Program-made: the position numbers and the translations under genes
Assembly: GCF_027580225.2 (NCBI RefSeq)
Contig: NC_073356.2
Span: 7,102,501-7,166,500 of the forward strand
Length of the DNA: 64,000 bases
Direction of reading: 5' to 3'
Source: Misgurnus anguillicaudatus
Taxonomy: Eukaryota; Chordata; Actinopteri; Cypriniformes; Cobitidae
Shown here: positions 13,539 through 25,145 of the stretch, piece after piece
Layout of the letters: every line of letters begins with the position of its first letter
How positions within the stretch are numbered: position 1 is the stretch's first letter
The notes under the pieces: model-generated
What the model was told of the DNA's origin: nothing
Seen by the model: only the letters and a program-made list of their open reading frames with translations
Database searches by the model: none

Positions 13539-16500
13539 TTACGTCTCAAAATCTTTGAGCCATGAGGGCGGTTTGCGAATTCTTGACGGACGTTCCTCCG
13601 CCCGCGGAAAGTTATCAGCATTATTAAAGGAGGTTTCCTCCGCAAGATCAGGTGCAGGATCAGGTATCTGAACAGCTCGTGCCAATTGTGAAGAATGCCA
13701 TTTCCTTCCATCCTCTAGTAAGTAGGTATTCGGACCCACTTGTTTTTCAATTTCAACAGGATCAGAAAATTTGCAATGTCCTTTCGGCACATGAAAGGGC
13801 TTGCGCACTCGCACCCTGTCCCCCTGTTTTAGGATAGCCAGTTGTGCGCCACGTTTTGCATCAGTGTAGCGCTTCATCTGAGATTGCTTAAGAACAACCC
13901 GCTTGCGAACAGCCGCTGGTCGGAAAGTGCTGGCAGGGGAATGAAGGGAAACATTCAGTTTTGTTCTCATCTTTCGCCCGTGGAGCAATTCAAAGGGCGA
14001 AACTCCCGTGGTGGCATGTGGAGTAGAGCGGTAAACTTGAAGAAAATCTGTAACAGTACGCTTCCACGGCTTAGACTGTACAATAGCCGACTGTACACAG
14101 TCCTTAAGAACTCTGTTAAAACGTTCTATGGCACCATTCGCCGCTGGATGATACACAGGTGTGCGAACTGCCGCAATGCCTCTTTCATGCAGAAAGGTTG
14201 TGAACGCATCCGACGTGAATTGTGGCCCATTGTCCGTAACCAACTCTACAGGGTAACCATGGCGACTAAAAACGCCATTGAGAAAGTCAATCACAACCCC
14301 TGTCGTCACAGACGATGTAAAGGCAACTTCTGGCCATTTAGAGTAGTAATCAGTTAAGGTGATTGCGTACTTACAGTCCCAAACAGCAGTATCAAACGGG
14401 CCAACAATGTCCATGCCCAGTTTACTCCACGGTGCATCTGGAAAAGGGACAGGTTGGAGAGGGGCGGTAACCGTGCGAGCAGATTTATCCAGCCTTTGAC
14501 ACAACTCGCACAAGGAGACTTGAGTCTGGATCATCTTATCCATTCCAGGGAACCAGTACAGTTCGCGTAAGCGCTGCTTTGTCCGCACGATTCCCTGGTG
14601 ACTTTCGTGCGCGAGAGCTATTACTGTATGTCGCAATGTCAGTGGAACTACGAGACGGGTGTCTCTGAATACCACATTGTCCTTGACACTCAGTTCATTC
14701 CTCACATTATAGTATGGTTGAAGGTCGGTATGCACAGCTTTTATAGAAACAGGCCAACCTTTTTCGATTTGAGTGCACACAGCGGTCAGTTCAGGACACG
14801 AGGCTGCAGCTGATTTGAACTCGGATGGTGAAATCGCAGTCAGGGCAGTAGACAGTAAAGCGACAAGCTCTGGCTCATCTTCAGAGGTAGAAGCAGAAGT
14901 GAGAGGAAGAGGTAACCGCGACAGGCAATCAGCAACATGGTTTGATGAGCCAGCCCGATACACAACGTCATAAGAAAAGCACAGAAGACGAGCTGACCAC
15001 CGCGCAATGCGCATCCCGGCACGTCCAGCTCCCCGCGTAGACAGCAGTGTTGTCAGCGCCTGATGATCAGTGCGCAGCGTAAAACGTCTGCCCCAGAGGT
15101 ATGTGCGCCACTTCTCGACGGCCCAAACACACGCTAAAGCCTCTTTCTCGACAGTTGAATAACGCCTTTCGGCCGAGGATAAGGTTCGTGACGCAAAAGC
15201 CACTGTGCGTTCACTATGATCCGGGTGCACCTGCGATAATATCGCTCCCAGACCATAATCCGATGCATCAGTGGACACAATGACTGGCAGTTCTGGGTTA
15301 AATAGAGCAAGTGCTGAACTGTCCAATAAAGATTTCTTAACCTCCAGGAAACTCTGTTGGGCACCATCAGTCCATTCAAATTCAGAATCCTGGCGCAGGC
15401 ATGCACGCAACGGCTCAACGAGAGTGGCATAATTAGGTATAAACTTATTATACCAGGACAACATACCCAGAAATGAGCGCAAACTGGTGACATCAGTAGG
15501 GGCTGGGGCCTCCATAATTGCTTGCAGATGTTCTCCATCAGGCTGGATACCATCCCCATTCACCATGTGTCCGAGAAAGCGCAAACAGGACTGGCGGAAA
15601 TTACACTTTTTCTCATTCATTCGTAGACCAGCCTCCCTTAGACGTTTGAGCACACCATCCAAAGCAACATCATGTTCTTGCTGTGTACGTCCGAAACAGA
15701 TGACGTCATCTAAATAATTCTGTACATTGGGAACACCCTTGAGTATTATTGACATCATTTTCTGGAATGCGGCCGGAGCCGATGCGAGGCCATACGGAAC
15801 ACGGCAAAAACGAAACAGGCCGTCATGCGTTATAAACGCTGTGAGATCACGGCTATCTGGATGAAGCGGGACCTGATGGTAAGCATTTTCCAGGTTAATG
15901 GTGGAAAAAACAGTTGCACCTGACAAGGCAGCTAAAGTCTCATCCATGTGTGGCAGAGGGTAAGCATCCACTATAATAGCCTTATTAGGCTCCCGCAAAT
16001 CAACACACATTCTAATTCCTCCCGTTTTTTTCTGTACTACCACAATCGGTGAGATCCACGGTGAAGCATCAATTTTCTCTATTACACCTGCGCCGAGAAG
16101 GCGGTTCAGTTCATCAGACACAGCAGCACGTACTGAGAAAGGAAGACGTCGCAGTTTTTGTCGCACCGGTACAGCGGAGGGTAAAACTTTCACTTTATGC
16201 ATGAACCCTTTCACACAACCTGTCGCAGGTGCAGAAGAGGAAAGCTGCAACACCGGTGACGTAAGTGAAGCAGGTAAGTCGGAGGCTCGTGCAGAAGTAA
16301 TTGTATTCCCTTCTATGCAGAGGTGTAGAGCAGATATCAAGTCCATCCCCATTAGAGCAGTTCCTGATTCCACAATAAAGAAGGTGGCAGAGCATTCAAC
16401 ATTGTCTTTAATTACAGTAGCTGGCATACAGCCCAACACATGAATAGGCGAGCGCGAGTATGTAACCAGTTGCGCGGTCGATGGCTGCAAGTGTGTACCT

Positions 16501-17474
16501 TTGAAGTTTTTTTCATAAACAGATAGAGGCAGAACTGATACTGACGCGCCCGTATCCACGATCAGTTCCACATTTGCAAAGGACTTAGGCGTCTGAATGT
16601 CCACAGTACACTGGATTTTATTCTGCATGCTGGATCCTTGAATTAACAGTAACGTGTACTCGGGCAACTCAACTTCTCTAACCGTGTGTGTAGGAGCCGA
16701 GCGGCACACGCGTGCAAAGTGTCCCTCTTTTTTACAATTTTTACATATTGCTCTTGTAGCCGGGCACTCCCTTGCATTAGCCAAGTGTTCACTAGAACCA
16801 CAACGAAAACATGAGCGTGCATGTGCAACAGGTGTATGGGGTTTTGAAAAAGTATTTGCGCTGAACGTGGTTCTTTGCTGTTTACGCTGAATGGCATTTT
16901 GTTGAACCTGGACAGCTTGCACAGGAAAACTCCGTTCTCCGATAGCCTTTGCTTGTTCTGATGCAGATTCAACTTGGGTCGCAGTTGCAATAGCTTCTGC
17001 CAATGTAAGGTCAGATTTTAAGAGCAGTCTCTCACGGATTCGGGGATCAGACACATGCTCAATGAGTTGATCTCGAATCATGTCATTTGTATTAGGAAAA
17101 TCACAAGTTGCAGCTAACTGTCTCAGTGCAGCAATATAATTCACTATGGACTCGTGAGCACCTTGCACTCGTTTCCGGAAATTATGACGTTCTACCACGA
17201 CATTTATGGCAGGGGTGAAATGTGTGCTCAATGCAGTGATAGCAGAGTCCAGTGTGTCTCCAGTGTCTGGTAAAGTATAAAAAATCCTTTGCCCCTCGGT
17301 TCCTAGGCAATGAAGCAGCAAGGCTCGTTTCCTTTCTTCTGGCCAAGCATCACCTGTAGCTCCCACGACGAGGAGATAGTTGCGGAACATTCTGGTCCAC
17401 GTTGTGAATGGAACGCTGGGCTCACCCGGGCAAGGCAGAAATAAATCTGGAAATGGAGCGTTGAGTGCAGCCAT
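13539..17474 (-). CDS. Gag-pol polyprotein of a Mag-like Ty3/gypsy element
   Basis: A single uninterrupted frame of 1347 codons from 17582; I place the start at MAALNAPF (17474, residue 37 of the full frame) because upstream codons lie in the primer binding site and LTR. Domains by full-frame residue: gag (about 40-250), two zinc knuckles (258-273 and 280-293), aspartic protease with DTGAS (343-347), reverse transcriptase with YLDD (623-626), RNase H with TDASDYG and TDHQAL (771-842), and integrase with a His/Cys zinc-binding site (992-1028) and DDE residues D1058, D1117 and E1153. Reverse transcriptase motif A reads TINLENAYHQ, so residue 563 (codon at 15894-15896) is Asn where the family has the first catalytic Asp. 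The frame is otherwise intact. As read, this copy should lack polymerase activity. Confidence 0.92.
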   Translation of the reverse strand: MAALNAPFPDLFLPCPGEPSVPFTTWTRMFRNYLLVVGATGDAWPEERKRALLLHCLGTEGQRIFYTLPDTGDTLDSAITALSTHFTPAINVVVERHNFRKRVQGAHESIVNYIAALRQLAATCDFPNTNDMIRDQLIEHVSDPRIRERLLLKSDLTLAEAIATATQVESASEQAKAIGERSFPVQAVQVQQNAIQRKQQRTTFSANTFSKPHTPVAHARSCFRCGSSEHLANARECPATRAICKNCKKEGHFARVCRSAPTHTVREVELPEYTLLLIQGSSMQNKIQCTVDIQTPKSFANVELIVDTGASVSVLPLSVYEKNFKGTHLQPSTAQLVTYSRSPIHVLGCMPATVIKDNVECSATFFIVESGTALMGMDLISALHLCIEGNTITSARASDLPASLTSPVLQLSSSAPATGCVKGFMHKVKVLPSAVPVRQKLRRLPFSVRAAVSDELNRLLGAGVIEKIDASPWISPIVVVQKKTGGIRMCVDLREPNKAIIVDAYPLPHMDETLAALSGATVFSTINLENAYHQVPLHPDSRDLTAFITHDGLFRFCRVPYGLASAPAAFQKMMSIILKGVPNVQNYLDDVICFGRTQQEHDVALDGVLKRLREAGLRMNEKKCNFRQSCLRFLGHMVNGDGIQPDGEHLQAIMEAPAPTDVTSLRSFLGMLSWYNKFIPNYATLVEPLRACLRQDSEFEWTDGAQQSFLEVKKSLLDSSALALFNPELPVIVSTDASDYGLGAILSQVHPDHSERTVAFASRTLSSAERRYSTVEKEALACVWAVEKWRTYLWGRRFTLRTDHQALTTLLSTRGAGRAGMRIARWSARLLCFSYDVVYRAGSSNHVADCLSRLPLPLTSASTSEDEPELVALLSTALTAISPSEFKSAAASCPELTAVCTQIEKGWPVSIKAVHTDLQPYYNVRNELSVKDNVVFRDTRLVVPLTLRHTVIALAHESHQGIVRTKQRLRELYWFPGMDKMIQTQVSLCELCQRLDKSARTVTAPLQPVPFPDAPWSKLGMDIVGPFDTAVWDCKYAITLTDYYSKWPEVAFTSSVTTGVVIDFLNGVFSRHGYPVELVTDNGPQFTSDAFTTFLHERGIAAVRTPVYHPAANGAIERFNRVLKDCVQSAIVQSKPWKRTVTDFLQVYRSTPHATTGVSPFELLHGRKMRTKLNVSLHSPASTFRPAAVRKRVVLKQSQMKRYTDAKRGAQLAILKQGDRVRVRKPFHVPKGHCKFSDPVEIEKQVGPNTYLLEDGRKWHSSQLARAVQIPDPAPDLAEETSFNNADNFPRAEERPSRIRKPPSWLKDFET

Positions 17475-17513
17475 CGTCTCGCAATATAGATGCAGACCAC
17501 CTCGTCGCCAATT

Positions 17514-17701
17514 TGTTATCCTGTTACTTAACTTTACAAAACAATAAAGAATACGATGGCACAAGGATTCATGGATGCTCACTCTTTAATCCACATAACA
17601 TTAACACATGTGTATCTCACTGGTCTCTCTTCTAGATTCCTTAATCTCTCTATTACCCTCTAGTGTTCAGTTCTTGTAATAACAGTCTATTAGACACAAC
17701 A
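17514..17701 (-). repeat. 5' LTR of the gypsy element
   Basis: The partner 188-bp LTR, followed on the - strand by the tRNA-Ser primer binding site at about 17500-17510. The long open frame formally runs up into this LTR, but the more likely gag start lies outside it. Confidence 0.92.
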
Positions 17702-17706
17702 ATGAC

Positions 17707-18619
17707 GTTTTCGCTTCACAAAATATACGGAATGGCTGTACACACGCAACCGCAAGGGTGTCGATTTCAGATTTATCCACTTTAGGACCCGGTTTCAAAA
17801 AATAGCGGTTTCACTCTCTCAAAACGCCGGATCCGTGTGGACGAAACTGCAATACGATAACAAATTTATACGTATTCAGTGATATGAACTCCGTGTGGAC
17901 AGCCCCTCAATTTACTAGATTAAGGCCAGATTTACTAAAATAATCTCCTTCCAAAAATTTTGCGTCTGAAAGGGAAACTCGTAGAAATGCATATGCAATA
18001 AGGTCAGTGATGGCTGGTGACTGCTCTTTCGAGGGGCGCAAATTCAAAATATGTGTTCGGAGTCTCATGTGTGTTGCTTGCCTGCAACCTGCTGCACACG
18101 CATCAATAGAGACGCTCACATTCACAAAATACACGCAAGACACAGTAAACTCTGATTACGCATGAGATTATACAAGTAACACTTTTGGGCACACTCAAAT
18201 TATCCAAACCAAACCATGCCCCAGTGCAATTGTCACCCCTATCTACTCCCCCAGATGCACGCACTCACACTGTACTTTTATCTATCCGAGCCCGGGCGCG
18301 TTTTGTCATTAAGATGTGATTGTTTTGAAAAAAGCAGGAAGAACAGCGCTCTCTTAACACTGGAACCCAATTGTAATGTTAAGTCTGTGTCATTTGGTAC
18401 GCGATTACAGACAGCCCTCTCTCTGTCACGTGTGCAGCTCGGACATTCACGTAACCCTGCTGTGCGCATCAAAAGGTTTTTGCAATTGACGTCTTCACCC
18501 TTTGAATCGCGCTGAGGCACGATTGCGTTCACACCACAGCCTTCCGCGCCTGAGCCCAAGTGAACCGCGCTCCAGCCCACCTCTGCAACCGGGACGGGGC
18601 GCAATACAGAGCGATCACA
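17707..18619. other. Intergenic DNA with a degraded GGCCAGATTTACTAA repeat
   Basis: A fragment beginning GGCCAGATTTACTAAA (near 17926) matches the end of the MITE at 25148-25859. No gene is recognised. The sequence around 18270-18600 is more GC-rich but shows no exon-like structure. Confidence 0.5.
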
Positions 18620-19138
18620 CTAGTCAAACAAACCAGGATTTGGGATCCCCTTCTTTCTCTTCTTTCTCCGTGACCGTGGTGCAGAGACTGTGGCAGGTGA
18701 GGTGGGTTCTGTCGTGGTCATGGTGAGTGTGACAGGCTCTGTGGAGAACCCCTCAGAGACCGGCTCCCACGATACCCTCCGCTCGCGTTTACTGCGGAAG
18801 CTGACAGGCTGGGACAAGCTCTCAGGGGGCGAGGTGGTGAGCGCTGGATCCTCCCGCGTCATCACTCCGATGACACGGCCCTCCGGGATCGAAGACATGG
18901 GGGCTGGGGCCGCAGCCTTGGCTGAGACCCTGGGCTCAGGACGGTTCATCAGATAGTTAATCATGTCAGGGAAGCCCAGGGGTCTCAGCATCCTCTGCTC
19001 ACTGGGCTTGAGGGGCTCATCAAGGCAACTCTTACAAATTACATTCAGCTCCGCTTCATTGAAGCCGGAGGCACTTGCTTCCCTCAAAAATTCAAAGGCA
19101 AAGTTCTTGACATCGGCCTCCTTATTAAATAGGGGGGC
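18620..19138 (-). pseudogene. Gag-like retroelement fragment
   Basis: An open - strand segment of about 170 codons, starting without a clear Met (155 codons from the first Met at 19087). Its N-terminal part (FLREASASGFNEAELN and the following LGFPDMINYL) resembles gag-like frames of fish LTR elements. The C-terminal half is a low-complexity Ser/Thr/Pro/Glu tail ending in a basic patch (RSRRKKRKKG). GC content is well above the flanks. No protease, polymerase or LTR pair is next to it, so it is a truncated relic or an isolated ORF of unknown function. Confidence 0.45.
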
Positions 19139-19158
19139 AAATCAAGATGGGAACAGGT

Positions 19159-19448
19159 CCCTGCTGAAAAAAACATTAAAACCATTAGAGAAAATTCTAT
19201 TTTTTTCCATTAAAATACCAATAGGAACCATTAGCTTTCACCATTAAAACCACTACAATGTAGTGTGTTTTGGGCCATATTCCATTAGAACCAATATATA
19301 GAACCAATAGAACCAATACATACCATTAGAGACCAACAAAGACCAATACACTGTAGTGTGTTTTGGGCCATATTCCATTAGAACCAATAAAATTCCCAAT
19401 AAAACCAATAGAATTTCTGTGATTGTGTCTATTGTTTTTTTAGCAGGG
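19159..19448. repeat. Foldback MITE, CCCTGCTGAAAAAA family, copy 1
   Basis: The ends CCCTGCTGAAAAAA and TTTTTTTAGCAGGG are inverted. The interior is built from CCATTA(A/G)AACCAATA words and the block TAGTGTGTTTTGGGCCATAT, which occurs twice here. A related copy lies at 37145-37344. Confidence 0.7.
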
Positions 19449-21858
19449 GTGACATGAATTAAACAATAACAAGGTGATTAATGGGGAGACAAGGGGGCAG
19501 GGTAAGGAAACAAGACAAGGACACACACAGAACACTGAAAGTGAACAATGGCTGTGTGCTTCCACACAAAACATGGGTCTGTCATGATCATGCCTCAAGA
19601 CTAGAGAAAAACAAGAACAAGAGGGCAGAATCATGACAGTCAATAGTAGAACTTCAGCCTAAATGCTGGCATATAGCATCGACTAGCATATAGCGCTAAC
19701 TTAGCAGTCACAACTTTTTTGTTTTAGCATTGTAACAACATTGTACTTAATTTAATGTTGGAGTGTACATCACGACTGTAACTTCACAGTTGGTGTTGTG
19801 TTGAGATTGTTTTCAATTGTCTTTTGCATGCACAAGGTTTACATAATAAGGAGAAAAATAGTGTTTGAGGCTCCCAATATATCATTTCCATGTACAGAAC
19901 TTGTATTATTTATCTTTGCCTAGGTAAATACAGTTTACATTCTACGGCACATTTAAGTACAATGCTTGCATATTAGCCTCATCTTTTAGTGAGTTTAGTC
20001 ATCAATCTGAAACTGGAGCCCCTCTGGGGTAAATGCTTGGCCCTTGTTTGTTTTACATTTTGCTTTTTACTATAAAACCCATATTTGGCAAAATTCAATT
20101 ACTCTAAATAATTGGAAACAAACCACAAAGACAATCATAACCACAACAATCATTTCAGGGGATTGTTTAAATAGCTTAATGTACAGCTACAAGAATAAGA
20201 AGGATGACTCTTTTATAAGCATGAAATATAGTCATTTGAGACAATGGCATTAAACTTGGACTATTTAAAAGCTTTCCCGCTGTGAAGATGCAACAGTGAG
20301 ACCTGGCAAGCTCATACATTTATTTACTGTATGTAATATTTCTCTGTGCCGGAAAACAATTGCCATCTGTGCCTGAAACGTGACTACTTCTGTGCATCTT
20401 ATGAATCGGAGAAAATGAAAAACACAAATTCTACCCAAAAATGAGGGTACTGCAAACACTTAATCAGTGATAAAGAGCTTGTATCCCTCACCTCGCATTA
20501 CTCCTCTCCCAGCATGCATCATTAGCTGCTGTTTGATTAAAACTCTCATTGGCTGAGATCTGCTCACCTGCTGTTCGAGCCTTAATGAGCCGATGATGGA
20601 GAATAACACACAATCATTAGGTGCTCAATGGAGTTCAACTGAGGGGTTCTGGAAATTCAAATTAGAAAGTTTATTGCAAAACTTTTCCAGCATTATCGCA
20701 ATCCTTTCAAGACCATGAGCCCCAATGTTGATGATAAAAAAGTTTAATTGTAAAATTGAATTTCAAGTGAACTACCACACTTACTATAAAGTCACCTTAA
20801 CTGTGAAAATGTTCATTTTCAGATTAAGGGGGTTTATAAAGGCCTTCTGAGGCCAAAGATGTGATTTCTGTGAGAAAAAGGTCAATATTTAATACTTATA
20901 CTTCAAGAATTTTGTTTTAGAATGACCATTAACATTGTCCATGCTGTGCCAACGTGTTTTTCCATACAGGAGTTACACTGACATAACATTATCAAGCTGT
21001 GTCCAGGTGGAAACAACCCTTATTTGACTACATTTGTATTTTTCAGTGGGTGTTGTGGAAGGATGCAGTCAATCTTTTCCGATCTGGTTTGACTGGGGAA
21101 GCTGCACCGGAATTCCCTTTTCCAGGCTTTATTTGCCTGCCAGAGTTCTCTGTCAGGTTGGTTCCAGGGTTTCCTCCAAAAAATGAAAATTTAACCAAAT
21201 TCTCTCGGTGGAAGCCCAGTATTAAGAGACACAAAACAAAGTCAAATTGCTTAGAAACCTAATCACACACCTTTTCTCAATAAGACACGTGACTTGAGAT
21301 TTAATCTACACAGCACTGAAATCTGACACTTATTATTAAGCATAATTAATTATAAGCATGTAAATAAAAGCTGATGTTCTTGTTTGTTCTCTCATTGCTC
21401 TAAATACCTCATTCATGAGTTGGCATTAACATGTAAACAAATATGATAATAAAGCATATTTGGCATGCTGTCTGAGGGGAGGGCTCCGAGCTCAGCATAT
21501 AAGCCCTCATCTTTAACTGGGATACCAGCAGAAAGTGAGGCGATGGGGTGAAGGAGGGATGCTGCAAAAAACTTCATCATGGGACGGAGGTGAGGGACCT
21601 ATAGAGACCTCTTAACACTGATTGGTTGGATTACATAACCATGCTCCTTCCAACTTAGATTAAAAAAACTTCCTTTAATGGGTCATGAAATACTAAACAA
21701 CAGTTTTTGAGATGTTAACAGATGAGGTGGTTGTGTTGTGCATTATAGGATACAAACTTTTGGAGTTTCAAAGTCGTGATTAAATTCTGATCTGCTTGAA
21801 CCCTACAGGATTTCCATGAGACGTGTGTGTTGCCAGTACTTGGTCAAAGAAAGCTGCT
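19449..21858. other. Gene-free stretch
   Basis: Positions 19449-19640 resemble the flank of the tandem element at 3890 (GGTGACATGAATTAAACAAT and ATCATGACAG words). From there to 21858 I recognise no exon, RNA gene or complete mobile element. Confidence 0.45.
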
Positions 21859-22608
21859 ACCCAGCAAGCAATAGTCGTCATTTCACAGTCGTAGGTTAAC
21901 CATAGGCACCATTTTGCCCGGATATGAGTAAAGTGTAATTTATAGTCGTGCGTAGGTTCTATGCCGTAGCTATGCCGTAGGTTGTGCATAGGCTGTTCGT
22001 AGCTCTGTTTAGCCTGGCGTGCACCTCGCCGAAATTTTAACAATGCGACAATTCATAGCGGACCACAAGTGCTATGATTGGTCCACTAGAACCCCTCCCA
22101 TCAGGTAAAAAATCTGCATCAAATTCCTTTATAAGCATTTCTGGTTGCGACGGTTATAACAAAGATGGTGATAATAACCTTCACTGCTGGTCAAGCTGCT
22201 GCTGCATCTTCGTTTGTGGGTTTACTGGTCAAGCTGCTTCTTTAGCTTTTGTACTACTGTGGGTTACACGAGTGGATTCTGCCTACTAGTGGTCTTGCAT
22301 GTGTAATTGCATGTCAATGCATATGCTATCCTATGGCATTGAGGCTATGCTGTAGGACTTATGCACAACTATAATAAGCCCTTAACCTACTTCTAGCCAA
22401 AATATACTTGAATTTGTTGTTTTTGCCTAAATAACTTATATTTTATCATGTGAGCAGAGTCAACAGTAGTTACAGGGAGTTTGGTTTTATTTATTTTTTA
22501 TTTTATGTCATTATTTTTGGGCTATGGTTAGATGTCTATTATATTTACACTGACAGCCCAAATTTTGCCTTGTTTTAGCCTAGGCAATGGCGAAATTGCT
22601 TGCTGGGT
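21859..22608. mobile_element. Non-autonomous DNA element with ACCCAGCAAGCAA ends
   Basis: The left end ACCCAGCAAGCAAT (21859) mirrors ATTGCTTGCTGGGT (ending 22608). Its right arm, which includes GGGCTATGGTTAGATGTCT, matches the left arm of the element at 3320, so the two belong to one family in opposite orientation. No transposase is present. Confidence 0.65.
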
Positions 22609-22655
22609 ATGAAGTGGTGCTGCTCTCTAAAAAGAAAATGTGCCATACGATGCCA

Positions 22656-23181
22656 TTAACTCTGTCCTCGCCATTGACGAATTATCTTGTCAATTAAGAG
22701 TAAACATTTCCCTGCCAATGACGCTTCCCTGATGAGTTTTTACGGTAATCTTTAATTCCACTATTATCCAAATTGTGTTCTTTCCCAATTTATAAAAAAC
22801 TGAAGCATCAGCTTATTCTCCACCTTGTAAACTCCGTGATGTTTTGATTACCGTTCTGAATCTGATCTCTAACAAAATTCCTTTACAAAAATGCTATTAT
22901 TTAAGCTTTTTGCATTAAAATTTGGTATTTTTGAAGAAACCTACCCATATGTAAGAGGATATAAAAAGAGAACAAATGAAGGTAGGATAAAACTTTTTTC
23001 ATTTTGTTTGTTTATTTGTTCGTTTAAAAGCCGAGGGTCTGTTCTTTCATTTGATATATTTGTATGTTTATATATTTATAGAAGAAACTTTTCCTGGAAG
23101 GCATTTTGTAAAACTTTTGTGAAAATCACAAAAATGCTTGTGGGCAACTTTTTAAAAAAAGGCTGGCGGGGAATGAGTTAA
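22656..23181. mobile_element. Non-autonomous TTAA-type element
   Basis: Bounded by TTAACTCTGTCCTCGCCA on the left and TGGCGGGGAATGAGTTAA on the right, an imperfect inverted pair that includes TTAA at each edge. TTAA targets are used by piggyBac and Kolobok elements. The short ORFs inside are not family-like. Confidence 0.65.
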
Positions 23182-23602
23182 AAGGTTCTTCAAATGTTAA
23201 AGGTTTTTATGAAATGAAAAATGGTTCTTCTGTTTTACAAAAGGTTCTTTGAACTGAAAAGATATAAAAGAAAATATTCTTCAAAAACACCTTTGAACTG
23301 AACGGTTCTTGAACGTGGGGGTGTTTCTGGAAGCTAGAGGACATCCTTAACAATCCACTGTTTACCACCATCCAATCATTTTTTTTTTCAAAATATTATT
23401 TTATTGGAGTGTTGGAAATATGTCACATTATAAAAGTAAAATGGTTTGTTAATGCAGTTATGTGTTGACTTTAAAAGAACACATGTGTCACATTGTTTAC
23501 TGAAGAATGTGCTTTCATGTGGAATAATTGGGTTCATGGGAGCTGTAACCATTGAGCTTAATATAAGAGTTGATTACTTGTCTCTTTCAAAAAAATCATA
23601 TA

Positions 23603-25135
23603 CAGCAGGGAAAATAAGTACACATTAGCATTTTTATCAGTAAGAGGATTTCTAAGTGGGCTATTGACACAAATTTTCCACCAGATGTAGCCATCAAGCC
23701 AAATATTGAATTCATACAAAGAAATCAGAACATTTAAGTATACAAGTTGAGTCATAATAAATAAAGTGAAATGACATAGGGAAATAAGTTTTGAACACAC
23801 TTTATTTAATACTTTGTAGAAAAGCCATTGTTGGTGATTAAAGCTTCTAGACTTGTATGGAGAGACCAGTTGTCTGCATTGCTCAGGAGTGATTCTGGCC
23901 CATTATTCCACACAAATGGTCTTTAAATCTTGAAGGTTTCTTGGGCCTCTTTTATGAACTTTGATCTTCAGTTCTCTCCATAGATTTACCATGGGATTTA
24001 GGTCAGGTGATTGACTGGGTCATTCAAGCAACCTGATATTCTTTCTTTGAAATCACTTTATTGTTTCCTTAGCCTTGTGTTTGGGATCATTGTGTTGCTG
24101 AAATGTCCACCCTCTTTCCATGTTCAGCTTTCTGGTAGATGGCAGCAGATTTTTATCGAGAATGTCCCGCTACATTTCTCCTTTCATCCTGCCTTCAATA
24201 ATATGAAGTTTGCCAGTACCCCTTGCTGAAAAGCAGCCCCAAACCATGATGCTTCCACCCCTAAACTTAACTGTTGGTATGATGTTCTTGGAGTGGTGAG
24301 CAGTGCCATTTCTTCTCAAAACATTGTGTGTAGAATGACTGCCAAAAGTAAAATTTTGCTTTCATCTGACCATACTATAGTCTCCCAATAATCCACAGGC
24401 TTCTCCAAATGCTCTCAACATGCTTTTTGTTCAGCAATCGAGTCTTGCGTGGTGATCGTGCATGGATGCCATGGTGGTTCAGTGCATTGCTTATAGTTCT
24501 CTTTGAAACAACAGTACCTGCTGATGCAAGGTCTTCCTGAAGTTTTGCCCGAGTGGTTCTTGGCTCTAGGAGAACTCTCCTGATTATTCTTTGGACTCCT
24601 TGGACAGGGATCTTACGTGGCACATCTGATTGTGGCCGGTTTATCATGAATTGATGCTCTTTCCATTTCCGGATAATGGCCCCCACAGTGCTCACAGGAA
24701 CATTCAACATTCTGGAAATGTGCCTATAACCATTCCCATCAAAATGCTTTTCAGCGATAAGATTACGAAGATCTTGAGAGAGTTCTTAACTTTTACCCAT
24801 CATGAAGTCTTTTTAGGCCATCAATTAGGACTAAAGCAGCTGATATCAAGTATTGATGGGGGCAGGGTTTCCCTCCCAATACTGACAGATTTCAGGTGAT
24901 TTCCTGGCCTTCTATACCATTTTCCACCTTGTTCTCTTCATGTGTTCAATACTTATTCCCTGTGTCATTTCACTTTATTTATTATGACTCAACTTGTATA
25001 CTTAAATGTTCTGATTTCTTTGTATGAGTTTAATATTTGGCTTGATGGCTACATCTGGTGGACATTTTGTGTCAATAGCCCACTTAGAAATCACCTTACT
25101 GACAAAAATGTGTCAAATACTTATTTTCCCCGCTG
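23603..25135 (-). mobile_element. Tc1/mariner transposon, degraded
   Basis: The ends CAGCAGGGAAAATAAG and CTTATTTTCCCCGCTG are flanked by TA on both sides (23601-23602 and 25136-25137), the usual Tc1/mariner target. The inverted repeats are long, about 200 bp each. The transposase reads on the - strand from about 24802 down to about 23830 and is broken by stops and shifts. Confidence 0.88.
23830..24802 (-). pseudogene. Tc1-type transposase relic
   Basis: The N-terminal part is recognisable. An initiator region (MMGKS) near 24802 is followed, after a frame break, by a helix-turn-helix segment with MLNVPVSTVGAIIRKWKEH and then RRVLLEPRTTRAKLQEDL, the paired DNA-binding domain of Tc1 transposases. 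The longest open piece is 24375-24710 (111 codons). Downstream the catalytic region is broken by several in-frame stops. It is not expected to be active. Confidence 0.85.
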
Positions 25136-25145
25136 TATTTACACA

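Larger units (their letters stand above)
13136..17701 (-). mobile_element. Complete Ty3/gypsy LTR retrotransposon, Mag-like
   Basis: The element spans 4566 bp with two 188-bp LTRs (13136-13323 and 17514-17701) and a perfect 5-bp target duplication ATGAC (13131-13135 and 17702-17706). Read on the - strand, the 5' LTR is followed by TGGCGACGAGG, complementary to the 3' end of vertebrate tRNA-Ser(GCT); tRNA-Ser priming is typical of the Mag clade. A purine tract GGGGGGA lies directly before the 3' LTR. One gag-pol frame fills the interior. The LTRs differ at only two positions, so the insertion is young. Confidence 0.93.

Noticed and set aside
13842..14357. 171-codon + strand ORF
   Set aside because: It lies antisense to the integrase region of the gypsy gag-pol frame and has no motif of its own.
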